In this document: positions 8,841 to 16,882 of the stretch, in pieces
Position numbering within the stretch: the first letter of the stretch is position 1
How the letters are laid out: each line of letters begins with the position of its first letter
From: Microbacterium sp. T32
GTDB lineage: Bacteria; Actinomycetota; Actinomycetes; Actinomycetales; Microbacteriaceae
Assembly: GCF_001619615.1 (NCBI RefSeq)
Contig: NZ_LQQP01000067.1
Location: 1 to 64,000 of the forward strand
Length of the DNA: 64,000 nucleotides
Reading direction: 5' to 3'
Program-made: the position numbers and the translations under genes
The notes under the pieces: generated by a model
What the model was told of the DNA's origin: nothing
Database searches by the model: none
The model's input: the letters and a program-made list of their open reading frames with translations, nothing else

Positions 8841-10372
8841 CCGACACCCGCGCCGCGTCCGCGGCATCCGCTCCTCCCGAACGCAGCCCGTGGCCGGCCC
8901 TCTGGGCCCTGGTCATCGGGTTCTTCATGATCCTGGTCGACACGACGATCGTCTCGGTGGCGAACCCCGCCATCAAGGCGGCGCTCGACCCGTCGACGAA
9001 CAACCTCGACAACGTCGTGTGGGTCACGAGCGCGTACCTCCTCACCTACGCCGTGCCGCTGCTCGTGACGGGTCGTCTCGGCGACCGCTTCGGCCCGAAG
9101 AACGTCTACCTCGTGGGACTCGCGATCTTCACGATCGCGTCGCTCGCGTGCGGCCTCGCGTCGTCGCTCGAGGTGCTCATCATCGCCCGCGCCGTCCAGG
9201 GCCTGGGTGCCGCCCTCATGACGCCGCAGACCATGGCCGTCATCACCCGCACCTTCCCGCCCCAGCGGCGCGGTGCGGCGATGGGCCTGTGGGGCGCGAC
9301 CGCCGGTGTCGCGACGCTGGTCGGCCCGCTCGCGGGCGGGCTGCTCGTCGATGGCCTCGGGTGGGAGTGGATCTTCTTCATCAACATCCCCGTCGGTGTC
9401 ATCGGCTTCATCGCCGCGCTGATCCTCGTGCCGCAGCTGCCGCAGTCGACCCACAAGTTCGACTTCCTCGGCGTCGCGCTGAGCGCCGTCGGTCTGTTCC
9501 TCATCGTCTTCGGTCTGCAGGAGGGCGAGCACTTTGACTGGGCCGCGTGGATCTGGGCGATGGTCGCGGCCGGTGTCGTCGTCATGGCGTTGTTCGTCTG
9601 GACGCAGGCGCGCAGCAAGACCGAGCCGCTCGTGCCGCTCGACCTCTTCCGCGACCGCAACTTCTCGGTCTCGAACCTCGCGATCGCCGCGGTCGGTTTC
9701 ACCGTGACGAGCATGGCGCTGCCGCAGATGTTCTACCTGCAGCTGGCCCGCGGCCTCACTCCCACGGAGTCGGCGCTGCTGCTCGTTCCGCTCGCGATCC
9801 TGTCGGGTGTGCTCGCCCCGTTCGCGGGCAAGCTCCTCGATCGCACCGACCCGCGCGTGCTGCTCGTTCCGGGGCTGCTCCTCGTGGGCGGATCGCTGGG
9901 CCTCTACACGGCGCTCATCCTCAACGACGCACCGATCTGGGCGTTCCTCATCCCGAGCGCGCTCATGGGTATCGGCAACGCCGGCATGTGGGGGCCGCTG
10001 GCCACCACGGCGACGCGCAACCTTCCGCCCCGGCAGGCCGGTGCCGGTGCCGGCATTTACAACACGACCCGTACGGTCGGGTCGGTGATCGGCTCGGCAT
10101 CCATCGCCGCGTTCATGCAGGCGCGCCTCGAGGCCAACCTGCCCGGAGCGGGGGATGCCACGCAGAGCTTCGGCTCCGGATCGCTCCCGCCGCAGGTCGT
10201 CGAGGGCTTCACGAACGCCATGGGGCAGTCGCTGTTCCTGCCGATCGGTGTGATCTTCGTCGGACTCATCGCCGTGCTGTTCATGAAGCGGCCGTCGGTG
10301 ATCCGGCCCCACGGGTCGCCCCGGGACGCCGCTCCGGCCGAGGCTCAGGCAGCTCCGGCCGCCGCCGAGTAG
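8837..10372 (+). CDS. DHA2-family MFS multidrug exporter (EmrB/QacA type)
   Basis: A 511-residue 14-TM major facilitator exporter that uses the proton gradient to expel drugs or toxic small molecules. Visible motifs are [18 protein letters not shown] in TM1 (motif D1), [16 protein letters not shown] in the TM2-3 loop (motif A) and the motif C region [18 protein letters not shown]. It is coupled to padR by a four-base overlap and should be induced when PadR releases the operator. A GC-rich hairpin follows it. The substrate cannot be read from sequence. Confidence 0.93.
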   Translation: MTDTRAASAASAPPERSPWPALWALVIGFFMILVDTTIVSVANPAIKAALDPSTNNLDNVVWVTSAYLLTYAVPLLVTGRLGDRFGPKNVYLVGLAIFTIASLACGLASSLEVLIIARAVQGLGAALMTPQTMAVITRTFPPQRRGAAMGLWGATAGVATLVGPLAGGLLVDGLGWEWIFFINIPVGVIGFIAALILVPQLPQSTHKFDFLGVALSAVGLFLIVFGLQEGEHFDWAAWIWAMVAAGVVVMALFVWTQARSKTEPLVPLDLFRDRNFSVSNLAIAAVGFTVTSMALPQMFYLQLARGLTPTESALLLVPLAILSGVLAPFAGKLLDRTDPRVLLVPGLLLVGGSLGLYTALILNDAPIWAFLIPSALMGIGNAGMWGPLATTATRNLPPRQAGAGAGIYNTTRTVGSVIGSASIAAFMQARLEANLPGAGDATQSFGSGSLPPQVVEGFTNAMGQSLFLPIGVIFVGLIAVLFMKRPSVIRPHGSPRDAAPAEAQAAPAAAE

Positions 10373-10384
10373 CCGGTTCGCCCC

Positions 10385-10414
10385 GACGCCGCCGCCCCAC
10401 CGGGTGGCGGCGTC
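10385..10414 (+). terminator. Hairpin after the DHA2 exporter gene
   Basis: GACGCCGCC (10385-10393) pairs with GGCGGCGTC (10406-10414), 13 bases after the stop codon. There is no T tract, so its action as a terminator is inferred from position and stability. Confidence 0.5.
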
Positions 10415-10619
10415 GTCGTGTGTGGGGGCGGGAACGGGGCCGAACCGACGCGTCTTCGAGGAAAGGACCCACTCGTCGGGCGGCCTCATCCTGGCAATCG
10501 GTCGCCAATCCCGGCCGATCCCGTTTCCGGTGCGGGATGAGGAGCATACTGCGGAGACTGGATGCGCCCACGTCGTCGACGTTGCCCTGTGGCGCTCCAC
10601 CCTCAGACAGGTGCCACCC

Positions 10620-11879
10620 ATGGCCGCGTCCCGCTTCTTCCGCTCCTTCGCGACACCGCTCACGTGTGTCGGTCTCGCCGTCGTCCTGGGGGTGGCGGTG
10701 GTCTCCCCGGCATCCGCGGACACGGTGATCGACGGCCCCGTCGATCTCGGCACCGCCGCCACATACGGCGTGCTCGGTGCGAGCACCGTCACCAACACCG
10801 GCCCCACCCGAGTCGAGGGCGACCTCGGCCTCTCGCCGGGAACCTCCATCACCGGATTCGGCGGGCCCACCGACGGCGTCGTGACCGGCGCGATCCATCA
10901 GACGGATGCCGACGCGGAACGAGCCCAGGGGGATGCGGCGAAGGCGTACGGCGTCGCCGCCTCGCTGACCCCCACGCAGACCGGCCTCGGCGAACTCGAT
11001 GGTCTGTCGCTGACTCCGGGCGTCTACGACGGAGGCGCCCTCGCCCTCGCGGACACGGGACAGCTGACCCTCGCCGGCAGCGCGGAGTCCGTGTGGGTCT
11101 TCCGCGCCGCGTCCAGCCTCACGATCGGCTCGGGAACCCGCATCGTCATCACGGGCGGAGCGAGCTCGTGCAACGTGTTCTGGTAGGTAGGCAGCTCCGC
11201 CACCATCGGTTCGGCGGCGCAGTTCCAGGGCACGATCGTGGCCGAGCAATCCATCACCGCCGTCACCGGCGCCACGGTGGACGGCCGCCTGCTCGCTCAG
11301 AACGGTGGGGTCACGCTGGATACGAACACCATCACAGCCTCGACCGGCTGCCCTCCCGCCGGCTCTCCGTCCGACACGACGGCACCCGCGATCACGTCGG
11401 GAACTCCGGATGCCGCGACCGCGGGCACCCCGTACACCTTCACGGTCACGGCCACCGGTACCCCCACTCCCACCATCACGGTCACGGGGCTCTCCGACGG
11501 GCTGACGTTCGATGGCGCCACCGGTGTCATCTCGGGGACGCCGACGGCCTCGGGTGACCAAGACCTCGTCATCATCGCCTCGAACGGGACGAGCCCCGAC
11601 GCGACCCAGAACGTGACTCTCACGATTCGCCCGGCCGCTCCCGGGCCGAGCCCCTCACCGTCGGTGTCCGTGACGCCGACGATGTCCCCGTCGCCCTCGC
11701 CGTCGGCATCCCTGCCCGTCCTGCTGCCCTCGCCGTCCGGCAGCGCACGCCCGCCCGTGGGCGGGCTCGCCGTCACCGGCGCCGATGCGACCGGGGCAAC
11801 TCTCCTGATCGCGGGAGGTCTGCTCGCGGCCGGAGCGATCGCGCTGATCGCGGTGCGTCGCAGAGCCCGCCGAGGCTGA
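10620..11879 (+). pseudogene. DUF3494 ice-binding-like surface protein with an in-frame amber stop
   Basis: ATG 10620 opens a signal peptide (TM-like residues 10-32, then ASAD) followed by a DUF3494 beta-solenoid. At 11184-11186 the frame has TAG where family members carry Gln in NVFWQVGSSAT; the reading continues in the same frame after it (VGSSATIGSAAQFQGTIVA) for 231 codons. The C-terminal part has an Ig-like putative domain (about residues 252-330), a Ser/Pro-rich stalk, then LAVTG, a hydrophobic segment and RRRARRG: a LAxTG sortase-E-type wall-anchoring signal. The intact protein would have 419 residues and act as an anchored adhesin or ice-binding protein. As read, only a 188-residue secreted fragment is made unless the stop is read through. 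Confidence 0.85.
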
Positions 11880-11968
11880 CGCTCGTCGGCATCCGCTCGG
11901 CGAGGGTGGTCGCCCCGGCGACATCCGGCCGGTGGGCGGGTGCCATCGCGGCGCGGTCCGACCGCCCG

Positions 11969-12307
11969 TCAGGGAGTGATGGCGTCGACGAAGCGGTGTG
12001 CCTCGTCGATGAGCGCGGCCCAGGTCTCGGTGGCATCCGGCGAGATCTCGGCCCACTCCCGCAGCGGGCGACCGCGCATGACCATCGGGGCGCCGACGCG
12101 ATCGGCGGCGAGTTCACCGATGCGCTGCTCCGGCAACTTCACGACCAGCCCGCCCTGGTGCGCCACGAACGCGAACACCTTTCCGCGCACGCGGACGCCC
12201 TCGGTGCCGAACATGCGGCCCATGTCGACGTCGGGCAGCGTACACAGCGTCTCCGCGATCGGGTCGAAGATCGCGTGTGCTCGGGCCATGGCATCCCGGT
12301 CGACCAT
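11969..12307 (-). CDS. TfoX N-terminal-domain protein
   Basis: A 112-residue protein with one TfoX N-terminal domain (DMGRMFGTEGVRVRGKVFAFV, then LVVKLP and an alpha-helical end). In gamma-proteobacteria TfoX/Sxy co-activates competence genes with CRP, but stand-alone N-domains in actinobacteria have no established role. Three codons further up there is another ATG; I choose 12307 because a TACCGT hexamer ends seven bases before it, giving a leaderless gene. It follows purD on the same strand after 164 bases, but has its own promoter. Confidence 0.85.
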   Translation of the reverse strand: MVDRDAMARAHAIFDPIAETLCTLPDVDMGRMFGTEGVRVRGKVFAFVAHQGGLVVKLPEQRIGELAADRVGAPMVMRGRPLREWAEISPDATETWAALIDEAHRFVDAITP

Positions 12308-12471
12308 GTCGCACACGGTAGCCGGGAACCGGATGCCAGGGCGAGGGGCGAATCACCGATCAGCGCCGAGACTGCAGCGCACTGACATCTCGGTTGCGGG
12401 CTGCGGGGGAGATGTCGACGGAATGCAGTGGCGCGGGCCGGACACAGCGAGCCGCGGCGCGCCGCGTGGGG
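12308..12471 (-). promoter_or_regulatory. Gap between purD and the TfoX-like gene
   Basis: Contains the TfoX-gene -10 element TACCGT (12315-12320, minus strand). An imperfect dyad GACATCTC / GAGATGTC (about 12385 and 12411), flanked by CTGCA / TGCAG, could end purD transcription. Nothing else was recognised. Confidence 0.45.
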
Positions 12472-13743
12472 TCAGTCCTCGACGACGCGCGCGGCGATGT
12501 CGGTGCGGTACTGACCGCCCTCGAGTTCGATACGACTCAACGCTTCGTAGGCCGCCGTGCGGGCCTCGCGGAACGTCGTGCCGAGGGCGACGACGTTGAG
12601 CACGCGTCCGCCGGTCGCGACGAGCCGGCCGTCGTGCAGCGCCGTCGCGGCGTGGGCGACGTGCACGGCGTCGACCTCTTCGGCCTCGTCGAGCCCGGTG
12701 AGCGGGCGACCCGTGATCGGAGCCTCGGGGTATCCCTCGCTCGCGAGCACGACGGTCACGGCCGTGGCCTCGGCGAACGCGGGACGCGGCTGGTCTTCGA
12801 GCGTGCCTGAGGCAGCGGCCATGAGCAGCGTCGACAGTGGGTCGACGAGCCGCGGCAGCACGACCTGCGTCTCGGGGTCGCCGAACCGCGCGTTGAACTC
12901 GATGACCTTCACGCCGGCCTCGGTGAGGATCAGCCCGGCGTAGAGCAGTCCGATGAACGGGGTGCCCTCGGCATCCATCTGCCGGATCACCGGCTCCGCG
13001 ATCTCGCGCGTGACGTGGTCGACGAACTCCTCCTCGCCGCCGAACCGCTCGAGCAGCCACGGCAGCGGTGAGTACGCGCCCATGCCGCCGGTGTTGGGGC
13101 CCTCGTCGCCGTCGCGGAGGCGCTTGAAGTCCTGCGCGGGGCTGAGCGGGAGCACGCGGTCGCCGTCGCTGAGGAAGAAGAGCGAGACCTCGGGGCCGGC
13201 GAGGAACTCCTCGATGAGCACGGGGCCGGTCGGGAGGTACGTCTCGGCGTGGGCCAGGGCGGCGGCGCGGTCGGACGTCACGATGACGCCCTTGCCCGCG
13301 GCGAGCCCGTCGGCCTTGACGACGTGCGGGGCGCCGAGCTCATCGAGCGCCGCCGCGACTCCGGCGAGATCGTGCGCGCGCACGGCTCGGCCGGTCGGTA
13401 CGCCCGCGGCATCCATGATCCGCTTGGCGTACGTCTTCGAGCCCTCGAGCTGCGCCGCAGCCTTGCCCGGACCGAACACCGGGATGCCACGCTCGCGCAG
13501 CGCGTCGGCGACGCCGGCGACCAGCGGAGCTTCGGGACCGATCACGACGAGGTCGATCGCCTCGGCCTTGGCGAACTCGGTGACGGCGACCGGGTCGTTC
13601 GCGTCGAGGTCGACGACGTGGGCGTCGCGAGCGATGCCGGCATTGCCGGGGGCCGCGTAGATCGCGTGCGAGACCTCTTCGGAGCGCAGGGCGAGGATGA
13701 TGGCGTGCTCGCGCGCGCCCGAACCGAGGACCAGGATTCTCAC
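12472..13743 (-). CDS. purD: Phosphoribosylamine-glycine ligase (GAR synthetase)
   Basis: A 423-residue PurD, the ATP-grasp enzyme joining phosphoribosylamine and glycine (step 2 of purine synthesis). The N-terminal domain starts MRILVLGSGAREHAI and includes APGNAGIA. The ATP-grasp region carries LAAGKGVIV, EEFLAGPEVSLF and the metal-binding VIEFNARFGDPETQ near residue 290. The start is GTG at 13743, six bases after a TAGGCT hexamer, so the gene is probably leaderless. It is divergent from the sterol-carrier-like gene across a repeat-bearing gap. Confidence 0.96.
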   Translation of the reverse strand: MRILVLGSGAREHAIILALRSEEVSHAIYAAPGNAGIARDAHVVDLDANDPVAVTEFAKAEAIDLVVIGPEAPLVAGVADALRERGIPVFGPGKAAAQLEGSKTYAKRIMDAAGVPTGRAVRAHDLAGVAAALDELGAPHVVKADGLAAGKGVIVTSDRAAALAHAETYLPTGPVLIEEFLAGPEVSLFFLSDGDRVLPLSPAQDFKRLRDGDEGPNTGGMGAYSPLPWLLERFGGEEEFVDHVTREIAEPVIRQMDAEGTPFIGLLYAGLILTEAGVKVIEFNARFGDPETQVVLPRLVDPLSTLLMAAASGTLEDQPRPAFAEATAVTVVLASEGYPEAPITGRPLTGLDEAEEVDAVHVAHAATALHDGRLVATGGRVLNVVALGTTFREARTAAYEALSRIELEGGQYRTDIAARVVED

Positions 13744-13749
13744 GCCGCC

Positions 13750-13755
13750 AGCCTA
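13750..13755 (-). promoter_or_regulatory. Leaderless -10 element of purD
   Basis: TAGGCT on the minus strand, six bases before the GTG start of purD. Confidence 0.55.
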
Positions 13756-13804
13756 CCGAGCGCCTCCGACACCGCCCGCCCCCTCTGCGCGGTCGCCCTC
13801 TTCG

Positions 13805-13855
13805 GTGTCCAGGACACGCGGATGCCGCGGTGTCGTGTCCGCGTGTCGTGGACAC
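13805..13855. repeat. Interspersed 19-13-19 inverted repeat, copy B
   Basis: Left arm GTGTCCAGGACACGCGGA (13805-13822), right arm GTCCGCGTGTCGTGGACAC (13837-13855). Same arm sequence and geometry as copies at 8083-8133 and 57283-57333. It lies between divergent purD and the gene at 13938. Confidence 0.8.
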
Positions 13856-13924
13856 TGAAGCCCCCCCGGCGGGAAGGCGCCGTGCTGCCGCCGCCCGGAC
13901 AGGGCCGATGTCGCACCCCGCGAG

Positions 13925-13930
13925 TAGCGT
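13925..13930 (+). promoter_or_regulatory. Leaderless -10 element of the sterol-carrier-like gene
   Basis: TAGCGT, then GGATGCC (seven bases) and the ATG at 13938. Confidence 0.55.
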
Positions 13931-13937
13931 GGATGCC

Positions 13938-14294
13938 ATGCCTCCCCGCCGCATCGACACCGGAGACGGTCGCGCCGCGCTCGCCGCCGTGGCCGCGGGC
14001 GACGCCTCGCGCCCGGCGACCGCGACCGCCGTGCGGTACCTGCTGCAGCTGCTCGTCGAGAAGGCGCCGGGCAACTCCGTCGAGATGCGCGTGCCGCCGT
14101 TCGGTGCCGTACAGGTCATCGAGGGCCCGCGGCACACGCGCGGAACCCCGCCGAACGTCGTCGAGACCGACGCCGCGACCTGGATCGCCGTCGCCACCGG
14201 AGCCGAAAGCTGGGCGGATGCCGCGGCCTCGGGCCGGATCGTCGCGTCCGGTGTCCGCGCCGACCTCAGCGCGCTGCTGCCGCTGCGGCCGTGA
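13938..14294 (+). CDS. Sterol-carrier-family-like protein
   Basis: A 118-residue protein resembling the small actinobacterial 'sterol carrier family' proteins found beside purine genes. It begins with a helical part (AVAAGDASRPATATAVRYLLQLLVEKAPG), then strands with EMRVPPFGAVQVIEGPRHTRGTPPNVVETDAATWIAVATG. The SCP2 fold in general binds lipids; a function for this family is not established. The start at 13938 is supported by TAGCGT seven bases upstream. It sits between purD and purM, as in related genomes to my recollection. Confidence 0.7.
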   Translation: MPPRRIDTGDGRAALAAVAAGDASRPATATAVRYLLQLLVEKAPGNSVEMRVPPFGAVQVIEGPRHTRGTPPNVVETDAATWIAVATGAESWADAAASGRIVASGVRADLSALLPLRP

Positions 14295-14355
14295 CCCCGC
14301 CCTGGCGTGATCTCGATGTCGGAGCATCGGCGACCCGCGAGCACCTCCGCGGTGG

Positions 14356-14361
14356 GACAAT
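14356..14361 (+). promoter_or_regulatory. Leaderless -10 element of the 14368 gene
   Basis: GACAAT followed by six bases and the ATG at 14368. Confidence 0.5.
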
Positions 14362-14367
14362 GTGACC

Positions 14368-14703
14368 ATGGCTGAGCAGCCCGCCCCCGAACGCAAGCCC
14401 CTCGTGCACGAGGAGATCGTGACGCTGCGCGTCCGCCGCGCGCCGAAGTACGGCGTGTTCCTCGCCGCCGGTGCACTGCTCGGCATCCTGGTGGCCCTGA
14501 TCCTCACCGTCGCGATCGACGGTGCCGATCTCAGCCCCTACACGAACGTCGTGTACTCGCAGCTGCAGGTCTTCATGTTCACGGCGCTCATCTTCGTCGT
14601 CATCGGTGTGGCGCTCGGAGCGATCGCCGCCCTCATCTCCGAGCGGATCGTGGGTCGCAAGGTCCGCGACGTCGCCGTCGACCACGAGCGCTACCGCTAC
14701 TGA
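14368..14703 (+). CDS. Conserved two-TM membrane protein
   Basis: A 111-residue protein with a charged N-terminus, one membrane segment at about residues 30-50 (YGVFLAAGALLGILVALIL) and a second at about 70-92 (FMFTALIFVVIGVALGAIAALI), and a short charged tail. I recognise it only as the kind of small membrane protein conserved near purM/purF in actinobacteria, sometimes labelled 'potassium transporter Trk' without evidence. A GTG two codons upstream (14362) is an alternative start; ATG 14368 fits the GACAAT hexamer six bases before it. Confidence 0.75.
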   Translation: MAEQPAPERKPLVHEEIVTLRVRRAPKYGVFLAAGALLGILVALILTVAIDGADLSPYTNVVYSQLQVFMFTALIFVVIGVALGAIAALISERIVGRKVRDVAVDHERYRY

Positions 14704-14742
14704 TCCGATCGCTCGCGCCGGCTCTTCTCACGCCAGCTCTTC

Positions 14743-15354
14743 TCACGCCAGTTCGGCGATGATCGGATGGATGGCGGTGTCGAACGCCACCACGTCGCTG
14801 CGCAGCCCGTCGGTGACGGCCACGGTCAGTGACCCGATCCACCACACCCCGCGCTGAGCGAGCGGCAGTACTTGCACGTTGAGTTCGAACGAGTGCGCCC
14901 GACGACCGACGCGTCGCTCGTGCTCGGCGATCGCGCTCGCGTAGGCGCGATACGAGACGCCGGGGCGCGCGGCGCGGTCGGACCGATACCTCGCGTGGGC
15001 ATGGCGGGCGAACTCCAGGGCCGCCGCGGCGTACGGAGTGACGACCGCGCGGAGGGCCTCGGCCCGCCCCACCGGCAGCGCGAGCACGTCCTCGAAGCCC
15101 TCCACCAGCTCGAGCGGCACCGGCGACGGGTGCGCGAGCGGCTCGACGCTCATCGCCCACAGCTCGCGCCACTCGCGTTCGAGCAGCGCCTGCTCGTCGT
15201 CGGAACGGGGGATGCCGTCATACCCGGGGACGCGTCGGAGGGCGGGGAGCTCCTCCGGATCCCGGATGCCGCAGACCTGGCGCAGATAGAGCGCGACGAG
15301 CACCGGGACCGCCGCGTCCTCGCGGATCGTCCACTCCGGCTGGCCGCCCGTCAT
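14743..15354 (-). CDS. Hypothetical protein, 203 residues
   Basis: Not recognised. It is a soluble protein without signal peptide or membrane segment. The first half is acidic and helical (EEWRELWAM region, Trp-rich), the second half alternates strands and helices (WWIGSLTVAVTDGLRSDVVAFDTAIHPIIAELA at the end). Start at 15354: TACAAT ends six bases before the ATG, so it is probably leaderless. It converges with the membrane-protein gene at 14703 and is divergent from the DUF559-type gene. Composition resembles its neighbours. Confidence 0.7.
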   Translation of the reverse strand: MTGGQPEWTIREDAAVPVLVALYLRQVCGIRDPEELPALRRVPGYDGIPRSDDEQALLEREWRELWAMSVEPLAHPSPVPLELVEGFEDVLALPVGRAEALRAVVTPYAAAALEFARHAHARYRSDRAARPGVSYRAYASAIAEHERRVGRRAHSFELNVQVLPLAQRGVWWIGSLTVAVTDGLRSDVVAFDTAIHPIIAELA

Positions 15355-15360
15355 GGCGCA

Positions 15361-15366
15361 ATTGTA
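15361..15366 (-). promoter_or_regulatory. Leaderless -10 element of the 15354 gene
   Basis: TACAAT on the minus strand, six bases before the ATG at 15354. Confidence 0.55.
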
Positions 15367-15649
15367 GAGACGGGCGCGGCCCGGGAGGGCGGGCCTTGCG
15401 CGCGGCGTCGCTGCGCGGGCTTCCCTGATCGTGCCTCGCCTGCCGCTTCTCGATGAGGACCGGAGGCGATGGGGCGAGGGGAGGAGCGATCCCCCTCCCG
15501 GCATCCTCCGTAGCTCCCAACTCCTCCGCTCGTCCCGTGGCATCCACGCACGGACTGCGGGCGACGGTTCCTCCCCAGTCGCGGAATCCGGCATTGCGTC
15601 CACAGAAGAGCGTTCTCGCCGGACGCCTTCGTGCCGAATCCCGCACAGT
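15367..15649. other. Intergenic region with G/C-rich strand-biased runs
   Basis: No gene seen. It includes a G/A-rich then C/T-rich stretch (about 15455-15540) resembling a decayed relative of the nested hairpins at 16521-16765, and two GGCATCC motifs. Confidence 0.35.
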
Positions 15650-16501
15650 ATGTGGATGCCAGCTCACCGCACCGATCCCGTCGACCTCGCTCGCCGGGCT
15701 GGCGGGGTCGTGCGCGGAGTACGACTCGCCGAGGCGGGAGTCTCCTGGCGCGCGGTCGCCGATGCCATCGACCGTGGCGAACTCGTGCGTCTGCGTCGCC
15801 GGTGGTTGGCCCTGCCCGACGCCGATCCGTACGTCACCGCCGCGGCGCGCGCGGGCGTGATTCTGACGTGCGTCACGGCCGCCGTGCATCACGGCCTCTG
15901 GGTCGCATCGCACTCCGAACCGCATGTCGCCGCCGGTCCGCACTCGGGGCGGGTGGACGTCGCCCCGGGTACACGGGTCCACCGCACGCGCCCCGTGATT
16001 CCGCGGCACCCGGACTCACTCGTCGATGGCGTCGGCAACACGCTCGTCGCCGTCGCATCCTGTCTTCCTCATGACGACGCACTGGTCGTGTGGGAGTCGG
16101 CCTTGAACAAGCGGCTCATCTCGCTGGAGGAACTCTCGCGCCTGCCGCTCCCCGCGAGAGCCCGCGCGCTTGCGGAGGTTGCGCAACCATTCGCGGACTC
16201 GGGATTGGAGACGTATCTCATCGCCCGACTTCGTTGGCTCGGGCTCCGTCTGATTCCTCAGGCCTGGATCCTCGACCATCGCGTTGACCTCCTGATCGGA
16301 GACCGGCTCGTGTTCCAAGTCGATGGGGGCCACCACGTCGACGCTCAGCGCGAGCAAGACATCCAGCACGATGCACTGCTCACCCTTCACGGCTACCACG
16401 TCATACGGGTCGGTTATCGACAGGTCATTCACGACTGGCCCCAGGTGCAGATGACCGTCATGAACGCGGTCGCCCAGGGGCTTCACCGGGCCCGCGACTA
16501 G
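15650..16501 (+). CDS. AbiEi-like / DUF559-type protein (solitary)
   Basis: A 283-residue two-part protein. Residues 10-60 resemble the N-terminal winged helix of AbiEi-type antitoxins (VRLAEAGVSWRAVADAIDRGELVRLRRRWLAL). Residues 190-275 resemble the DUF559/Vsr-type PD-(D/E)xK nuclease fold (ETYLIARLRWLG, HRVDLLIGDRLVFQVDGGHH, then YHVIRVGYRQVI); the D and Q/D of RVDLLIG...FQVDGG fit the active-site pattern. Such solitary fusions are common in actinobacteria, and their role (defence, repair or regulation) is not settled. No AbiEii-like toxin gene is adjacent. ATG 15650 or 15656 could be the start. Confidence 0.7.
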   Translation: MWMPAHRTDPVDLARRAGGVVRGVRLAEAGVSWRAVADAIDRGELVRLRRRWLALPDADPYVTAAARAGVILTCVTAAVHHGLWVASHSEPHVAAGPHSGRVDVAPGTRVHRTRPVIPRHPDSLVDGVGNTLVAVASCLPHDDALVVWESALNKRLISLEELSRLPLPARARALAEVAQPFADSGLETYLIARLRWLGLRLIPQAWILDHRVDLLIGDRLVFQVDGGHHVDAQREQDIQHDALLTLHGYHVIRVGYRQVIHDWPQVQMTVMNAVAQGLHRARD

Positions 16502-16520
16502 CTCATTCCCCGGCATCCCG

Positions 16521-16620
16521 CCCGTGACGCGGCGGGAGGAGGGGAGGGCGGGGGAGGAGGGGAGGATGCCAGGAGGCCGTGGCATCCTCCCTCCGTCCCA
16601 GGCCCTCCCCTCGTCACGGG
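16521..16620. repeat. Nested 100-base inverted repeat
   Basis: Three concentric arms: CCCGTGACG / CGTCACGGG (16521-16529, 16612-16620), GAGGGGAGGGC / GCCCTCCCCTC (16539-16549, 16602-16612) and GGAGGATGCCA / TGGCATCCTCC (16561-16571, 16580-16590). A second copy follows at 16675-16765. Confidence 0.75.
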
Positions 16621-16674
16621 CACGATCGCCGCGGTGTCCACTGCGGCTCGACGCCCCGCCCCCGAACCCCTGGC

Positions 16675-16765
16675 GTGCGGGAGGAGGGGAGGGTCGGGGA
16701 GGAGGGGAGGATGCCGGGAGGCCGTGGCATCCTCCCCTCGCCCCAAGCCCTCCCCTCGTCACGCC
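16675..16765. repeat. Second copy of the nested inverted repeat
   Basis: Same arrangement as 16521-16620: GAGGGGAGGG paired with CCCTCCCCTC outside, and GAGGATGCC paired with GGCATCCTC inside. A 36-base direct repeat containing CCCTCCCCTCGTCACGCCG is then duplicated in tandem (about 16747-16819). Confidence 0.65.
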
Positions 16766-16870
16766 GCGGCGCCCCACCGAGCCCTCCCCTCGTCACGCCG
16801 CCGCGGCCCCACCGAGCCCCCGCCCGCCCCCGCGCAGCGCAGCGGCGGGAGGCGGATCGGATCCTGCGGG

Positions 16871-16876
16871 TAGTCT
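16871..16876 (+). promoter_or_regulatory. Leaderless -10 element of purM
   Basis: TAGTCT, then six bases and the GTG start of purM at 16883. Confidence 0.55.
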
Positions 16877-16882
16877 GTTCCG

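Noticed and set aside
16521..16819. CRISPR-like repeat array
   Set aside because: Repeats are palindromic, not equally spaced and have no variable spacers or cas genes nearby.
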